Shown in pieces: positions 30,807-40,080 of a stretch of DNA of 42,441 nucleotides (position 1 is the first letter of the stretch; the number at the start of each line of letters is the position of its first letter). The translations under genes were made by a program, and so were the position numbers. Location of the stretch: positions 1 through 42,441 of the forward strand of contig JARIAN010000011.1 in the NCBI GenBank assembly GCA_029257865.1, written 5' to 3'. The stretch comes from Phocaeicola sp. GTDB taxonomy: Bacteria > Bacteroidota > Bacteroidia > Bacteroidales > Bacteroidaceae. The notes below the pieces were generated by a model that was given only the letters and a program-made list of their open reading frames with translations, made no database searches and was not told the DNA's origin.

Positions 30807-32699
30807 ATGAGAAAATGGCGTATTGAAGATTCTGAAGAGCTCTACAACATTACAGGGTGGGGCGTTTCGTACTTTAGTATTAATGACAAAGGTCATGTAG
30901 TGGTAACTCCGCGTAAGAATGGTGTCGCAGTTGATTTGAAAGAACTGGTGGATGAACTTCAGTTGAGAGACGTGACGGCTCCTATGTTGATTCGATTTCC
31001 TGATATCTTGGACAATCGGATTGAGAAAATATCCAATTGTTTTATGCAAGCGTCGGAGGTGTACGACTACAAGGCACAGAATTTTATAATTTATCCAATC
31101 AAGGTTAATCAAATGAGGCCGGTGGTAGAAGAGATAATCAGTCACGGCAAGAAGTTTAATTTGGGATTGGAGGCTGGTTCGAAACCGGAACTTCATGCGG
31201 TTATTGCCATCAACACGGATTCGGATTCCTTGATTATCTGTAATGGATATAAGGACGAGAGCTACATAGAGTTGGCTTTGTTGGCGCAGAAAATGGGAAA
31301 ACGCATTTTCTTGGTGGTGGAAAAACTGAATGAACTGAAGTTGATTGCTAAAATAGCCAAGCGGCTGAATGTGCGCCCTAATATAGGTATACGTATTAAG
31401 TTGGCCTCTTCGGGAAGCGGTAAATGGGAAGAAAGTGGAGGTGATGCCAGTAAGTTTGGCTTGACTTCAAGCGAACTGCTTGAGGCGCTCGACTTTATAG
31501 AGAAGAAGGAGATGAAGGATTGTCTGAAACTGATACATTTCCATATCGGTAGCCAGGTGACAAAAATCCGTCGTATCAAGACCGCTCTGCGTGAAGCGTC
31601 TCAGTTTTATGTGCAGCTCCATCGTTTGGGATTCCCAGTGGAATTTGTAGATATAGGTGGCGGACTTGGGGTGGATTATGATGGAACTCGTTCTTCTTAT
31701 AGCGAAAGCAGTGTGAATTACTCCATTCAGGAATATGTGAATGATTCAATCTCTATTATGGTGGATGCTAGTGACAAGAATAACATTCCTCATCCAAATA
31801 TCATTACGGAAAGTGGACGTTCGCTTACTGCCCATCATTCGGTCCTGGTTTTTGAGGTCTTGGAAACGGCTTCATTGCCTGAAATGGATGAGGATTTTGA
31901 GGTGAGCGAAAATGACCATGAACTGGTGCGTGAACTTTATCAAATATGGAATGATTTGAACCAAAGCAGAATGATGGAGGCTTGGCACGATGCACAGCAG
32001 ATTCGTGAGGAAACACTTGATTTGTTCAGTCATGGTATCGTTGATTTGAAGACCCGTGCTCAAATAGAACGCTTGTATTGGTCGGTGTCTCGTGAAATCA
32101 ATCGGATGGCTGCTGGATTGAAACATGCTCCCGATGAGTTCCGGAAATTGGACAAACTGCTTGCTGATAAGTATTTCTGTAACTTCTCGCTTTTCCAGTC
32201 TTTGCCAGACTCTTGGGCTATCGACCAGATTTTCCCGATTATGCCTATCCAACGATTGGACGAAAAGCCTGACCGTACTGCAACTTTGCAGGATATTACT
32301 TGCGATTCGGACGGAAAGATTGCTAACTTTGTATCCACACGAAATGTTTCGCATGATTTGCCGGTTCATTCCATTAAAGCGAAGGAATCATATTATATTG
32401 GTGTCTTCTTGGTTGGAGCTTATCAGGAGATATTGGGAGATATGCACAATCTTTTTGGAGATACAAACGCTGTGCATGTAAGCGTGGATGAAAAGGGATA
32501 TTCTATCGACCAGATTATTGATGGAGAAACCGTGGCAGAGGTGCTTGACTATGTGCAGTATAGTCCGAAGAAACTGGTGCGTACTTTGGAAACATGGGTT
32601 ACCAAGTCGGTAAAGGATGGACGTATTTCGTTGGAAGAAGGTAAAGAGTTCCTGGCTAATTATCGTTCAGGGCTATATGGTTATACTTATTTGGAGTAA
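30807..32699 (+). CDS. speA: Biosynthetic arginine decarboxylase
   Basis: PLP enzyme making agmatine from arginine, the first step to putrescine and spermidine. 630 aa, as usual for SpeA. Schiff-base lysine K99 in N-F-I-I-Y-P-I-K-V-N-Q; H-F-H-I-G-S-Q; F-V-D-I-G-G-G-L-G-V-D-Y; E-S-G-R-S-L-T-A-H-H. C-terminal part carries the helical insertion of the long class. 30 nt after aroK and 5 nt before argB. It consumes arginine while argB makes it, yet the two are co-directional and touching. Confidence 0.96.
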   Translation: MRKWRIEDSEELYNITGWGVSYFSINDKGHVVVTPRKNGVAVDLKELVDELQLRDVTAPMLIRFPDILDNRIEKISNCFMQASEVYDYKAQNFIIYPIKVNQMRPVVEEIISHGKKFNLGLEAGSKPELHAVIAINTDSDSLIICNGYKDESYIELALLAQKMGKRIFLVVEKLNELKLIAKIAKRLNVRPNIGIRIKLASSGSGKWEESGGDASKFGLTSSELLEALDFIEKKEMKDCLKLIHFHIGSQVTKIRRIKTALREASQFYVQLHRLGFPVEFVDIGGGLGVDYDGTRSSYSESSVNYSIQEYVNDSISIMVDASDKNNIPHPNIITESGRSLTAHHSVLVFEVLETASLPEMDEDFEVSENDHELVRELYQIWNDLNQSRMMEAWHDAQQIREETLDLFSHGIVDLKTRAQIERLYWSVSREINRMAAGLKHAPDEFRKLDKLLADKYFCNFSLFQSLPDSWAIDQIFPIMPIQRLDEKPDRTATLQDITCDSDGKIANFVSTRNVSHDLPVHSIKAKESYYIGVFLVGAYQEILGDMHNLFGDTNAVHVSVDEKGYSIDQIIDGETVAEVLDYVQYSPKKLVRTLETWVTKSVKDGRISLEEGKEFLANYRSGLYGYTYLE

Positions 32700-32704
32700 T
32701 TGAA

Positions 32705-33481
32705 ATGAAAGAAAAACTTACAATCATAAAGGTAGGTGGCAAGATAGTAGAAGAGGCTGATACTTTGGAGCGTTTGCTAGATAATTTCTCAAACGTAAGG
32801 GGATATAAACTGTTGGTTCATGGAGGTGGTCGTTCGGCTACTAAGGTGGCTGCTCAGCTTGGTATTGAAAGTCAAATGGTGAATGGCCGTCGCATTACTG
32901 ATGCTCAGACATTGAAAGTGGTCACTATGGTTTATGGTGGCTTGGTGAACAAGAGTATTGTAGCCGGATTGCAGTCCAAAGGTGTGGATGCAGTAGGATT
33001 GACTGGGGCTGATATGAATGTTATTTTGTCAGAGAAACGTCCGGTAAAGGACATTGACTATGGCTTTGTGGGGGATGTGAAGCAAGTGAATGCAGAAGTT
33101 CTAGTTTCTTTGATTGGCAAGGGGGTGGTTCCGGTCATGGCTCCTCTTACTCACGATGGAAGAGGAAATATCTTGAATACAAATGCTGATACGATTGCGG
33201 GAGAAACTGCCAAGGCTTTGGCCGATGCCTTTGATGTGACATTGGTGTATTGTTTTGAGAAGAAGGGAGTGTTGAGTGATGAGGCTGATGATGACAGTAT
33301 TATTCCGGTATTGACTCCTGAACTGTTCAGACAGTATGTAGACAGGCAGGTAATTCAGGGGGGTATGATTCCTAAATTGGAAAATGCTTTCTCGGCAGTA
33401 GATGCTGGAGTGATGCAGGTGGTTATTACTTCGGCCGATGCTATTGACGGAACGAAAGGTACAATTATAAAAAATGCTTGA
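32705..33481 (+). CDS. argB: Acetylglutamate kinase
   Basis: Phosphorylates N-acetylglutamate (or, in Bacteroidetes with succinylated intermediates, N-succinylglutamate) in arginine synthesis. 258 aa. Motifs: K-V-G-G-K-I near residue 9, V-H-G-G-G-R-S, L-N-T-N-A-D-T-I-A-G-E and Q-G-G-M-I-P-K-L-E. Closest to NAG kinases that lack the N-terminal arginine-sensing helix, so arginine feedback is not evident. Starts 5 nt after speA. Confidence 0.93.
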   Translation: MKEKLTIIKVGGKIVEEADTLERLLDNFSNVRGYKLLVHGGGRSATKVAAQLGIESQMVNGRRITDAQTLKVVTMVYGGLVNKSIVAGLQSKGVDAVGLTGADMNVILSEKRPVKDIDYGFVGDVKQVNAEVLVSLIGKGVVPVMAPLTHDGRGNILNTNADTIAGETAKALADAFDVTLVYCFEKKGVLSDEADDDSIIPVLTPELFRQYVDRQVIQGGMIPKLENAFSAVDAGVMQVVITSADAIDGTKGTIIKNA

Positions 33482-33715
33482 AGGTAAGCGTTGGGTGTAA
33501 TTTTTCTATTCCTTGTCTGTTCTTTTAGACGGAGTGGTATGGAATAGAGAGGTATTGGAAACGTCGTTTTGGCTTTTATGGATTGGTAGTTATGGGCAAG
33601 ACGGCAGATAAAATGTAAATTTCATTTCTTTTTATATTAAGTTAGTACTTATGGAGTTTTATCGAGGCTGTGAAGTTTCAATTCTCTCAGAAAAAGTATT
33701 TACATTACTAACTAC
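33482..33715. other. Non-coding region after argB
   Basis: About 230 bases without a supported gene. Holds an imperfect inverted repeat TCTATTCC...GGAATAGA near 33509-33552 that could end the topA-argB transcript. No promoter I would trust. Confidence 0.4.
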
Positions 33716-33720
33716 ATGAT

Positions 33721-33756
33721 AAAAAAGATTACTACGTGAGTAGTAATCTTTTTTTG
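33721..33756 (+). terminator. Strong intrinsic hairpin downstream of argB
   Basis: Perfect 15-bp arms (33721-33735, 33740-33754) with loop GTGA, ending in T7. Efficient-looking terminator though 240 nt beyond argB. Confidence 0.7.
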
Positions 33757-33815
33757 TATCTGTGAGTGCTGAATGTTATAGATGGGGCGTCAATATGGCA
33801 AAGATGTTCAGGCAT

Positions 33816-33855
33816 AAAAAGAAAGACCGGTTGATGAGATTGTCAACCGGCCTTT
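33816..33855 (-). terminator. Intrinsic terminator of rny
   Basis: 13-bp stem with one G-U (33822-33834 with 33843-33855), followed on the minus strand by CTTTTTATG. Ends the leftward zapA-rny transcript. Confidence 0.75.
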
Positions 33856-33878
33856 ATCATAAATGTTCGAAGTTCTGT

Positions 33879-35414
33879 TTATTTAGCAAAGCTTACTGCA
33901 CGAGTTTCACGGATTACAGTAATCTTGACTTGGCCAGGGTAAGTCATCTCATCTTGAATCTTCTTGGCTATTTCTGTCGACAAGCTTTCAGTCTGTTTGT
34001 CGTCAATCTTGTCTGCTCCTACAATGACGCGGAGTTCGCGTCCTGCTTGGATGGCATAAGTTTTGGTTACACCTGGGTAAGACATAGCCAATTGTTCCAA
34101 GTCGTTCAGACGCTTGATATAGGCTTCCACAATTTCACGGCGTGCTCCAGGTCGTGCACCAGAGATGGCATCACATACCTGTACGATAGGAGCCAGCAAA
34201 CTGGTCATTTCCACTTCATCGTGGTGTGCACCAATGGCATTGCAGATGTCAGCTTTTTCTTTGTATTTTTCAGCCAACTTCATACCCAGCAGTGCGTGTG
34301 GTAATTCTGGCTCTTCATCAGGCACCTTACCTATATCGTGCAGCAAACCGGCACGTTTTGCTTTTTTAGGATTTAACCCCAGCTCAGAAGCCATCACAGC
34401 ACAAAGATTGGCTGTTTCACGGGCATGTTGCAACAGGTTTTGACCATAAGAAGAACGATATTTCATCTTACCGATGATACGAATCAGTTCAGGATGCAGA
34501 CCATGGATACCCAAGTCGATAGTAGTACGTTTACCGGTTTCAATGATTTCATCTTCTACCTGCTTGCGTACTTTGGCTACTACTTCTTCGATACGTGCCG
34601 GATGGATACGTCCGTCGGTTACCAATTGGTGCAAGGCCAGGCGCGCAATTTCACGTCTTACAGGGTCGAAAGCAGAAAGAACGATAGCTTCCGGAGTATC
34701 GTCCACAACGATTTCCACGCCGGTAGCAGCTTCCAAGGCACGGATGTTACGTCCTTCTCGTCCGATGATTCTTCCTTTGATTTCATCTGATTCGATATGG
34801 AAAACAGTCACAGAGTTTTCAATGGCTGTTTCAGTAGCAACTCGTTGGATAGATTGGATAACGATACGTTTAGCCTCCTTGTTGGCAGTAAGTTTGGCAT
34901 CGTCCATAATATCGTTGATATATGATTGTGCCTGTGTCTTGGCTTCTTCTTTCAACGATTCTACCAGTCTTTCTTTAGCTTCTTCTGCTGATAAGCCAGA
35001 CAACGCTTCCAGTTTTTCACGTTCTTGTGACTGCAGTTCCTCCAGTTCTTCTTTTTTCTTTTCTATGATAACAAATTGTGCATCCAGGTTTTCTCTGATG
35101 GCTTCGTTTTCGTTACGTTTGCGCTGTAACTCTTCATTCTTTTGATTGAGCACCATTTCACGTTGCTTCAATTTGTTTTCAGCTTGTTGGATTTTTTGGT
35201 TACGTAAAGCAACTTCCTTTTCCAGGTCGGCTTTCTTGTTTAGGAATTTTTCTTTTACTTCCAGCAGCTTGTTTTTCTTGATAACTTCAGCTTCTGTTTC
35301 TGCTTCCTTTATAATCTGTTCATATTTCGATTTCAGACCATATCTGAAAAAGGAATATGAAATAGCCCCTCCTATCAGAAAGGCTAATCCTGTTAATATT
35401 ACCGTTAACAACAT
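33879..35414 (-). CDS. rny: Ribonuclease Y
   Basis: Membrane-anchored endonuclease that starts decay of many mRNAs. 511 aa, normal for RNase Y. N-terminal TM helix (about 3-21, [18 protein letters not shown]), long charged coiled coil (30-190), KH domain around residues 200-260 ([10 protein letters not shown]), HD domain with L-L-H-D-I-G-K-V and H-H-D-E-V near 335-400. Last gene of a minus set with a ZapA and a coiled-coil protein; the intervening terminator may reduce read-through into it. Confidence 0.96.
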   Translation of the reverse strand: MLLTVILTGLAFLIGGAISYSFFRYGLKSKYEQIIKEAETEAEVIKKNKLLEVKEKFLNKKADLEKEVALRNQKIQQAENKLKQREMVLNQKNEELQRKRNENEAIRENLDAQFVIIEKKKEELEELQSQEREKLEALSGLSAEEAKERLVESLKEEAKTQAQSYINDIMDDAKLTANKEAKRIVIQSIQRVATETAIENSVTVFHIESDEIKGRIIGREGRNIRALEAATGVEIVVDDTPEAIVLSAFDPVRREIARLALHQLVTDGRIHPARIEEVVAKVRKQVEDEIIETGKRTTIDLGIHGLHPELIRIIGKMKYRSSYGQNLLQHARETANLCAVMASELGLNPKKAKRAGLLHDIGKVPDEEPELPHALLGMKLAEKYKEKADICNAIGAHHDEVEMTSLLAPIVQVCDAISGARPGARREIVEAYIKRLNDLEQLAMSYPGVTKTYAIQAGRELRVIVGADKIDDKQTESLSTEIAKKIQDEMTYPGQVKITVIRETRAVSFAK

Positions 35415-35435
35415 TAGAATTTTGAATTAAATATA

Positions 35436-35490
35436 AATAAAAAGCGCACAAGGGATTCAGTCAGTCAAGTCTAACTTTTCCATTGTGCGC
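35436..35490 (-). terminator. Hairpin between zapA and rny
   Basis: GCGCACAA (35444-35451) and TTGTGCGC (35483-35490) flank a 31-nt loop; minus strand continues with TTTTTATTT. Probably a terminator or attenuator behind zapA. The loop is unusually large. Confidence 0.55.
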
Positions 35491-35518
35491 ATAACTTTCT
35501 TTTCACAACCGAACCTTG

Positions 35519-35818
35519 TTACTTGTTCTCTTTTCTTTTGATGCATTCGTTCACGTCTTCCAATAGCTGTTTTATTTTTTCTTGATAAGGTAGCGTATCG
35601 TTGCGTTCTCGTTGCAGTCTGTTGTCGAAAGCAAGCTCCAGTGCAGTCATTGCCCAATACGTTTCGTTTGTACGGTCAGGAAATTCACTGCGGTATTTGT
35701 TCAGTTTATTGTTAATCTGTTTGGCAGCATCTCGATATAGTAGTTCCTCATCCCGTTTTATGTTAAGAGGATATCTTTTGTTGTCAATTAGCAGATGTAT
35801 TCTCAAGTTGTCGTCCAT
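35519..35818 (-). CDS. zapA: Cell division protein ZapA
   Basis: Binds FtsZ and bundles its filaments. 99 aa, usual size. I-D-N-K-R-Y-P-L-N-I near the N-terminus and an E-L-L-Y-R-D-A-A-K-Q-I-N motif, both diagnostic of ZapA, followed by a C-terminal coiled coil (L-E-L-A-F-D-N-R-L..K-I-K-Q-L-L-E). The paired coiled-coil gene lies 23 nt upstream. Expressed together at the division site, presumably. Confidence 0.9.
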   Translation of the reverse strand: MDDNLRIHLLIDNKRYPLNIKRDEELLYRDAAKQINNKLNKYRSEFPDRTNETYWAMTALELAFDNRLQRERNDTLPYQEKIKQLLEDVNECIKRKENK

Positions 35819-35841
35819 TATGATTCGTTTACTGGAATTAG

Positions 35842-36135
35842 TTATTCATTTAGCAAAGCGATACATTTGTCGACTTCACGCACTAGCTTCGCCAATCGTT
35901 GTTTGGTATCTTTGAGTTCTTTGTCGTGGATACTGATTATGCGAGCTGTCTTTAAGTTAGTATATTTGATTTCCAGTTCTTTATAGCTTTGCGCGCTATG
36001 CTTTAGCTGGTCTTCTTTTTCTGTAAGAAGTTGCCGGAGAGAGGCGTTTTCCTGCATTAGATTTTCGTATAAATACATAAAGTGCCTCAGTGTCCCTTCA
36101 AAAGTGTTAAGTAACTTTTTGTCTTCTTCCGTCAT
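35842..36135 (-). CDS. Small coiled-coil protein upstream of zapA
   Basis: 97-aa predicted cytoplasmic coiled coil, no catalytic motif: L-L-N-T-F-E-G-T-L-R-H-F-M and heptads around E-N-A-S-L-R-Q-L-L-T-E-K-E-D-Q-L-K and A-K-L-V-R-E-V-D-K-C-I-A-L-L. I do not recognise a named family. Its size and coiled coil recall ZapB, the ZapA partner in enterobacteria, but this is analogy. First gene of the set with zapA and rny. Confidence 0.75.
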   Translation of the reverse strand: MTEEDKKLLNTFEGTLRHFMYLYENLMQENASLRQLLTEKEDQLKHSAQSYKELEIKYTNLKTARIISIHDKELKDTKQRLAKLVREVDKCIALLNE

Positions 36136-36154
36136 TTTATACTAAAATTATATA

Positions 36155-36162
36155 CAAATATA
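36155..36162 (-). promoter_or_regulatory. -7 element for coiled-coil-zapA-rny
   Basis: Minus-strand TATATTTG, 20 nt upstream of the ATG at 36135. TTTC about 19 nt upstream is a weak -33. Confidence 0.6.
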
Positions 36163-36279
36163 GTAGTTTGGTTATAAACTAGAAAATTTTGCTTGAAAAT
36201 TTTTCAAGGGATGATATAAATAGCTTTCTTCGCAGATTTTTATGGAACTTTTGTAAGGAAAGTACAAAAAAAACGGATT

Positions 36280-36296
36280 AAATGGTTAAACCATTT
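36280..36296. promoter_or_regulatory. Perfect palindrome upstream of the OMP gene
   Basis: AAATGG-TTAAA-CCATTT, 54 nt before the start of the outer-membrane gene. Could be an operator for its control; nothing else is known. Confidence 0.35.
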
Positions 36297-36349
36297 GGGC
36301 CGATATAAATCTAAATAGATTATAGTTTTAGGTGCAAGATATATTAATC

Positions 36350-39205
36350 ATGAAGAAATGTTTTTTGAGCATACTGCTGTCGTGGATGGCGGTTTTTATT
36401 TTGGCAAATCCTGTTGGGAGGAGTAGGGTTATAGGTAAAGTTATGGATGCTGACGACAAGTCGCCGATTATGCAAGCTACCGTACAGTTGCTGTCGCCGA
36501 AAGACAGTGTGATGGTGGTAGGCAATGTGTCCAACCTTGACGGTGAGTTTGGCTTGCCTGCATTGCCGGGCAGATATTTATTAAAGGTGTCTTATGTGGG
36601 ATATGCTTCTGCATATAAAGATATAGTATTGCGTGCGGGGAGTTCCAATGTCAATATAGGAAACGTTTTGTTGAGTCCCGATGCCATTATGCTCGAAGGG
36701 GCGGTGGTGGTGGCGCAAGCTCCCGAAGTGACTGCTGTAGAAGATACGTTAGTATATAGCTCTTCGGCTTATCGTGTGCCTGAAGGGTCTGCCTTGGAGG
36801 AACTTGTGAAAAAACTTCCGGGAGCTGAAATTGATGAGGACGGAAAGGTGACTATCAATGGAAAGCCAATCAAGAAGATTATGATTGATGGTAAGGAGTT
36901 TTTTGCTGACGATCCTAATATGGCTCTGAAGAATCTGCCTGTGCATATTATAGATAAGGTGAGGGCTTACGATAAGAAATCGGATATGGCGCGTGTCACT
37001 GGTGTAGATGATGGGGAAGAGGAAACTGTGCTTGACTTGAAGGTGAAGAAAGGAATGAATAAGGGATGGTTTGGTAATGCGGATGTAGCCGGAGGTACGG
37101 AGGAGAGATATAGCAGCAAGGTGATGGCCAATTATTTCCGCGACAATACAAAACTGACATTGATAGGCTCTACTAATAATGTGAACGACAACAGCTTTCC
37201 TGGTGGTGGGGGTGGAGGACATTACCGCTCTACCAATGGATTGGTCACTTCTGATATGTTAGGGGTTAATTTGATTACCGACGGCAAAAAGTTTGACCTG
37301 GAAGGAAGTCTTAATTTTAATCATAAGAAAACCGACTTGTTCAACAAGCAGGCATCTGAAACTTTTATTTCTGCAGAGAGCAGTTCTTTTAAGAATGCAC
37401 TGAAGAAGAGCGATGATGAGAATACGAATGTGGTAGCTGATTTCCGTATGGAATGGAAACCTGACAGTATGACTACGTTGATTTTCCGTCCTAGAGTGAG
37501 CTATGGCAAGACCGACAATAGCAATGGGGAAAAGTCATATACTTTTGATGAGGATCCGTTGTATGCTACAGAGGACCTTGTTTCGGCCGAGGATATCACT
37601 GATTTGGTAGACGAGGCGCACTTGCTGAATGGAGTGATAAGGAACAGTCGGCAGATGAACTCTAATTTCCGTATCGGTACCTCTTTGTTGATGAACCGCA
37701 GGTTGGGCCGGCAGGGGAGAAGTGTGACTCTGCGTGGAAAGTTTAATTATAATGATAAAGATGGAGAACGTTTCACTGCTTCACGGACTGAGTATTATCA
37801 ACAGACGGAGCAGGAGCGTTGGAAAATATTAAACCGATATATCACTACTCCGACTTCTACATCTGATTATCATGTAGGTGTTACTTATAATGAGCCGATT
37901 TTTCGTGGGGGGTATCTGCAGGTGGGGTATTTGTTTCAGTACAAACATTCGTCTACAGACAACTCCACTTATGATATGCCGGACGACTGGAAGATTGAGC
38001 AGGGGGCTGGTGATGACATGGAGAAGGTTTATAATGCCGCTTTGAGCAAGAATGCCATATACGATTATTATAACCATCAGGTGGATCTTACCTTGCGTTG
38101 GATACGTGAGAAGATGCAGCTGAATGTGGGAATGTCTTTCCGTCCGCAGCAGTCTAATTTGAGCTATAAGAAGGGGGATTATCAAATTGATACACTTCGC
38201 CATGTGTTTAACTTTACTCCAACCTTGGATTATAAGTATAATTTTTCAAAGACCAGTCAGTTGAGGTTGACTTACCGGGGATGGAGTGAACAGCCCGATA
38301 TGGTTGATTTGCTTCCTCTTACCGATGATACAGACCCGCTCAATATACAGAAGGGAAATCCTGGATTGCTTCCTGCCTTTACCAATGAATTTAAAGGTCA
38401 GTTCAACTATTTCAATCCAAAGTCACAACGTGGGGTGTTTTCTTATTTGCGCTTTCAGACTGTGCTGAATGATATCAGCAATCATCGGGTATATAATGAA
38501 AAAACAGGTGGATATATCAACACTCCGGAAAATATCAACGGTAATTGGAACGTGTTTGGTATGTTGGGAGGGAATATTGCTTTGAAGAATAAGAAATATT
38601 CTATCCATACGTTTACTCACTCTGGCTATAAGAATATGGTAGGGTATTTGAGCGGCAGTGCCGACGAAACATTAAAGAATATAACCAAGCAGCTGACGAT
38701 AGGAGAGCGGTTGAGGGGTACTTACCGAAATGACTGGCTGGAAGTTTCGTTGAACGGTTCTTTCAAATTTACCCATTCTAGAAACAATATGCAGAAGCAG
38801 AACGATTTGGATACTTATCAGTTCTCTTATGGAGGGAGTTCAAACATTCGCTTGCCTTGGAACATGACGTTTTCTACCGATGTTTCACAAAATTCCCGCC
38901 GTGGCTTTTCAGAGAGTTCGATGAATACCAACGAGTTGATATGGAATGCTCAGCTGGCACAGAATTTCTTGAAGAACAATGCGGCAACGGTGAGCATCCA
39001 GTTTTATGATATTCTGAAGCGTCAGAGCAATATTAGCCGTACTATTAGTGCTGCTATGCGACAAGATATGGAGTCGAATGCTATTTACAGCTATTGCATG
39101 ATACATTTGATTTATCGCTTGAATGCTTTCGGTGGTAAAGGTGGAGGACATAGAGGTAGGATGGATGGAGGCCCTTGGTCTTCTCCCCATAGGTCGCGCT
39201 TCTAA
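36350..39205 (+). CDS. TonB-receptor-like outer-membrane beta-barrel protein
   Basis: 951 aa from MKKCFLSILL (the GTG at 36332 adds 6 residues and is less likely). Signal peptide (about 1-21, cut after ANP region), carboxypeptidase-regulatory-like beta sandwich (25-100, V-I-G-K-V-M-D-A-D..), then a TonB-receptor-type plug with I-D-G-K-E-F-F-A-D-D-P-N-M-A-L-K-N-L-P, and about 600 residues of barrel strands. A G-rich loop (F-P-G-G-G-G-G-G-H-Y) follows the plug, and the C-terminus is G-K-G-G-G-H-R-G-R..S-R-F. No SusD-like partner adjoins, so it is probably not a glycan receptor pair; the ligand is unknown. Related 'outer membrane beta-barrel family' proteins are often linked to metal stress, which I note only as a possibility because of the His/Gly tracts. 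Confidence 0.85.
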   Translation: MKKCFLSILLSWMAVFILANPVGRSRVIGKVMDADDKSPIMQATVQLLSPKDSVMVVGNVSNLDGEFGLPALPGRYLLKVSYVGYASAYKDIVLRAGSSNVNIGNVLLSPDAIMLEGAVVVAQAPEVTAVEDTLVYSSSAYRVPEGSALEELVKKLPGAEIDEDGKVTINGKPIKKIMIDGKEFFADDPNMALKNLPVHIIDKVRAYDKKSDMARVTGVDDGEEETVLDLKVKKGMNKGWFGNADVAGGTEERYSSKVMANYFRDNTKLTLIGSTNNVNDNSFPGGGGGGHYRSTNGLVTSDMLGVNLITDGKKFDLEGSLNFNHKKTDLFNKQASETFISAESSSFKNALKKSDDENTNVVADFRMEWKPDSMTTLIFRPRVSYGKTDNSNGEKSYTFDEDPLYATEDLVSAEDITDLVDEAHLLNGVIRNSRQMNSNFRIGTSLLMNRRLGRQGRSVTLRGKFNYNDKDGERFTASRTEYYQQTEQERWKILNRYITTPTSTSDYHVGVTYNEPIFRGGYLQVGYLFQYKHSSTDNSTYDMPDDWKIEQGAGDDMEKVYNAALSKNAIYDYYNHQVDLTLRWIREKMQLNVGMSFRPQQSNLSYKKGDYQIDTLRHVFNFTPTLDYKYNFSKTSQLRLTYRGWSEQPDMVDLLPLTDDTDPLNIQKGNPGLLPAFTNEFKGQFNYFNPKSQRGVFSYLRFQTVLNDISNHRVYNEKTGGYINTPENINGNWNVFGMLGGNIALKNKKYSIHTFTHSGYKNMVGYLSGSADETLKNITKQLTIGERLRGTYRNDWLEVSLNGSFKFTHSRNNMQKQNDLDTYQFSYGGSSNIRLPWNMTFSTDVSQNSRRGFSESSMNTNELIWNAQLAQNFLKNNAATVSIQFYDILKRQSNISRTISAAMRQDMESNAIYSYCMIHLIYRLNAFGGKGGGHRGRMDGGPWSSPHRSRF

Positions 39206-39213
39206 AAAAGAAG

Positions 39214-39265
39214 AATCTCCGTATAAGATGTCTTGACGTTAGAAAAGACAACTTGTACGGAGATT
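39214..39265. terminator. Bidirectional terminator between OMP gene and tdk
   Basis: AATCTCCGTA (39214-39223) with TACGGAGATT (39256-39265) and further pairing of TGTCTT with AAGACA inside; T run at the plus end, A-rich left end giving T on the minus strand. Confidence 0.8.
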
Positions 39266-39289
39266 TTTTTTGTGGTATGTTCCGGTTGT

Positions 39290-39892
39290 TTACTGGCTTT
39301 TCTTGGCGCTTTCTTCTATTGCTTTTTGATAGCAGTTTCTGCAAAGCGGCTCGTATTCTTCTTTTTCCCCCAGCAGTACTCGTTTGTCATTGGCAATGGT
39401 GCGGTGCGACAGGTATGCCAGGTCGCCGCATTTTACGCAGATGGCGTGCACTTTGCTTACTTCATCGGCTATGGCGCATAGGGAGGGGATTGGTCCGAAG
39501 GGGATGCCTTTGTAGTCCATGTCGAGTCCGGCAATGATGACACGGATACCACGGTTGGCTAGCGTATTGCATACTTCTACCAGTCCGTCGTCAAAAAACT
39601 GTGCTTCATCAATCCCCACCACATCAATGTTTGAGCAGAGCAGGAGCATGCTGGCCGAAGAGTCAATAGGTGTAGAGTGGATGGCGTTTCGGTCGTGAGA
39701 AATGACATCCTCTTCAGAGTAGCGGGTGTCAATGGCCGGCTTGAATATTTCTACTTGCTGTCTGGCAAACTTGGCACGTTTCAGACGGCGGATGAGTTCT
39801 TCTGTCTTGCCTGAAAACATGGAGCCGCAGATTACTTCTATTCTTCCCCTGCGGTAGGTTTCTAATGGATGATCTTCTGAAAAAATAACCAT
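39290..39892 (-). CDS. tdk: Thymidine kinase
   Basis: Salvage of thymidine to dTMP with ATP. 200 aa, type II. P-loop [11 protein letters not shown] near residue 23; [10 protein letters not shown] with the catalytic Glu; [11 protein letters not shown]; zinc ribbon C-V-K-C and C-R-N-C near the C-terminus. Own promoter on the minus strand. Confidence 0.96.
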   Translation of the reverse strand: MVIFSEDHPLETYRRGRIEVICGSMFSGKTEELIRRLKRAKFARQQVEIFKPAIDTRYSEEDVISHDRNAIHSTPIDSSASMLLLCSNIDVVGIDEAQFFDDGLVEVCNTLANRGIRVIIAGLDMDYKGIPFGPIPSLCAIADEVSKVHAICVKCGDLAYLSHRTIANDKRVLLGEKEEYEPLCRNCYQKAIEESAKKSQ

Positions 39893-39924
39893 GAATATTG
39901 TAGTTGATATGAATGTTTGTGTTG

Positions 39925-39932
39925 CAAATGTA
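39925..39932 (-). promoter_or_regulatory. -7 element for tdk
   Basis: Minus-strand TACATTTG, 33 nt upstream of the ATG at 39892. Confidence 0.6.
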
Positions 39933-40048
39933 CAATTTGTTTGTATATTTTAAGGATGTTTGAACTGGATTTTTGACAATATGGCGAAGAAAATACAAAA
40001 CATCTGTTAAATTATAAATCAATATGGCAGACAGTAATAAAAACTTTT

Positions 40049-40056
40049 TATCTTTG
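40049..40056 (+). promoter_or_regulatory. -7 element for rsmI
   Basis: TATCTTTG, 25 nt before the ATG at 40081. Confidence 0.65.
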
Positions 40057-40080
40057 CTATAATAATATTGAAGTTATATT

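Noticed and set aside
34474-35145. 223-codon frame opposite rny
   Set aside because: Ser/Arg-rich antisense of the rny KH and coiled-coil codons, not a gene.
35457-35483. 8-codon mini-ORF (MEKLDLTD) in the loop of the zapA-rny hairpin
   Set aside because: Its frame is just the tail of a longer antisense-like frame through zapA; an 8-codon ORF in a 31-nt loop can occur by chance and no ribosome site is clear.
35419-35518. 6S RNA near zapA, as in enterobacteria
   Set aside because: The zapA-rny gap is only 104 nt, too short for a 6S RNA, and it holds only a small hairpin.
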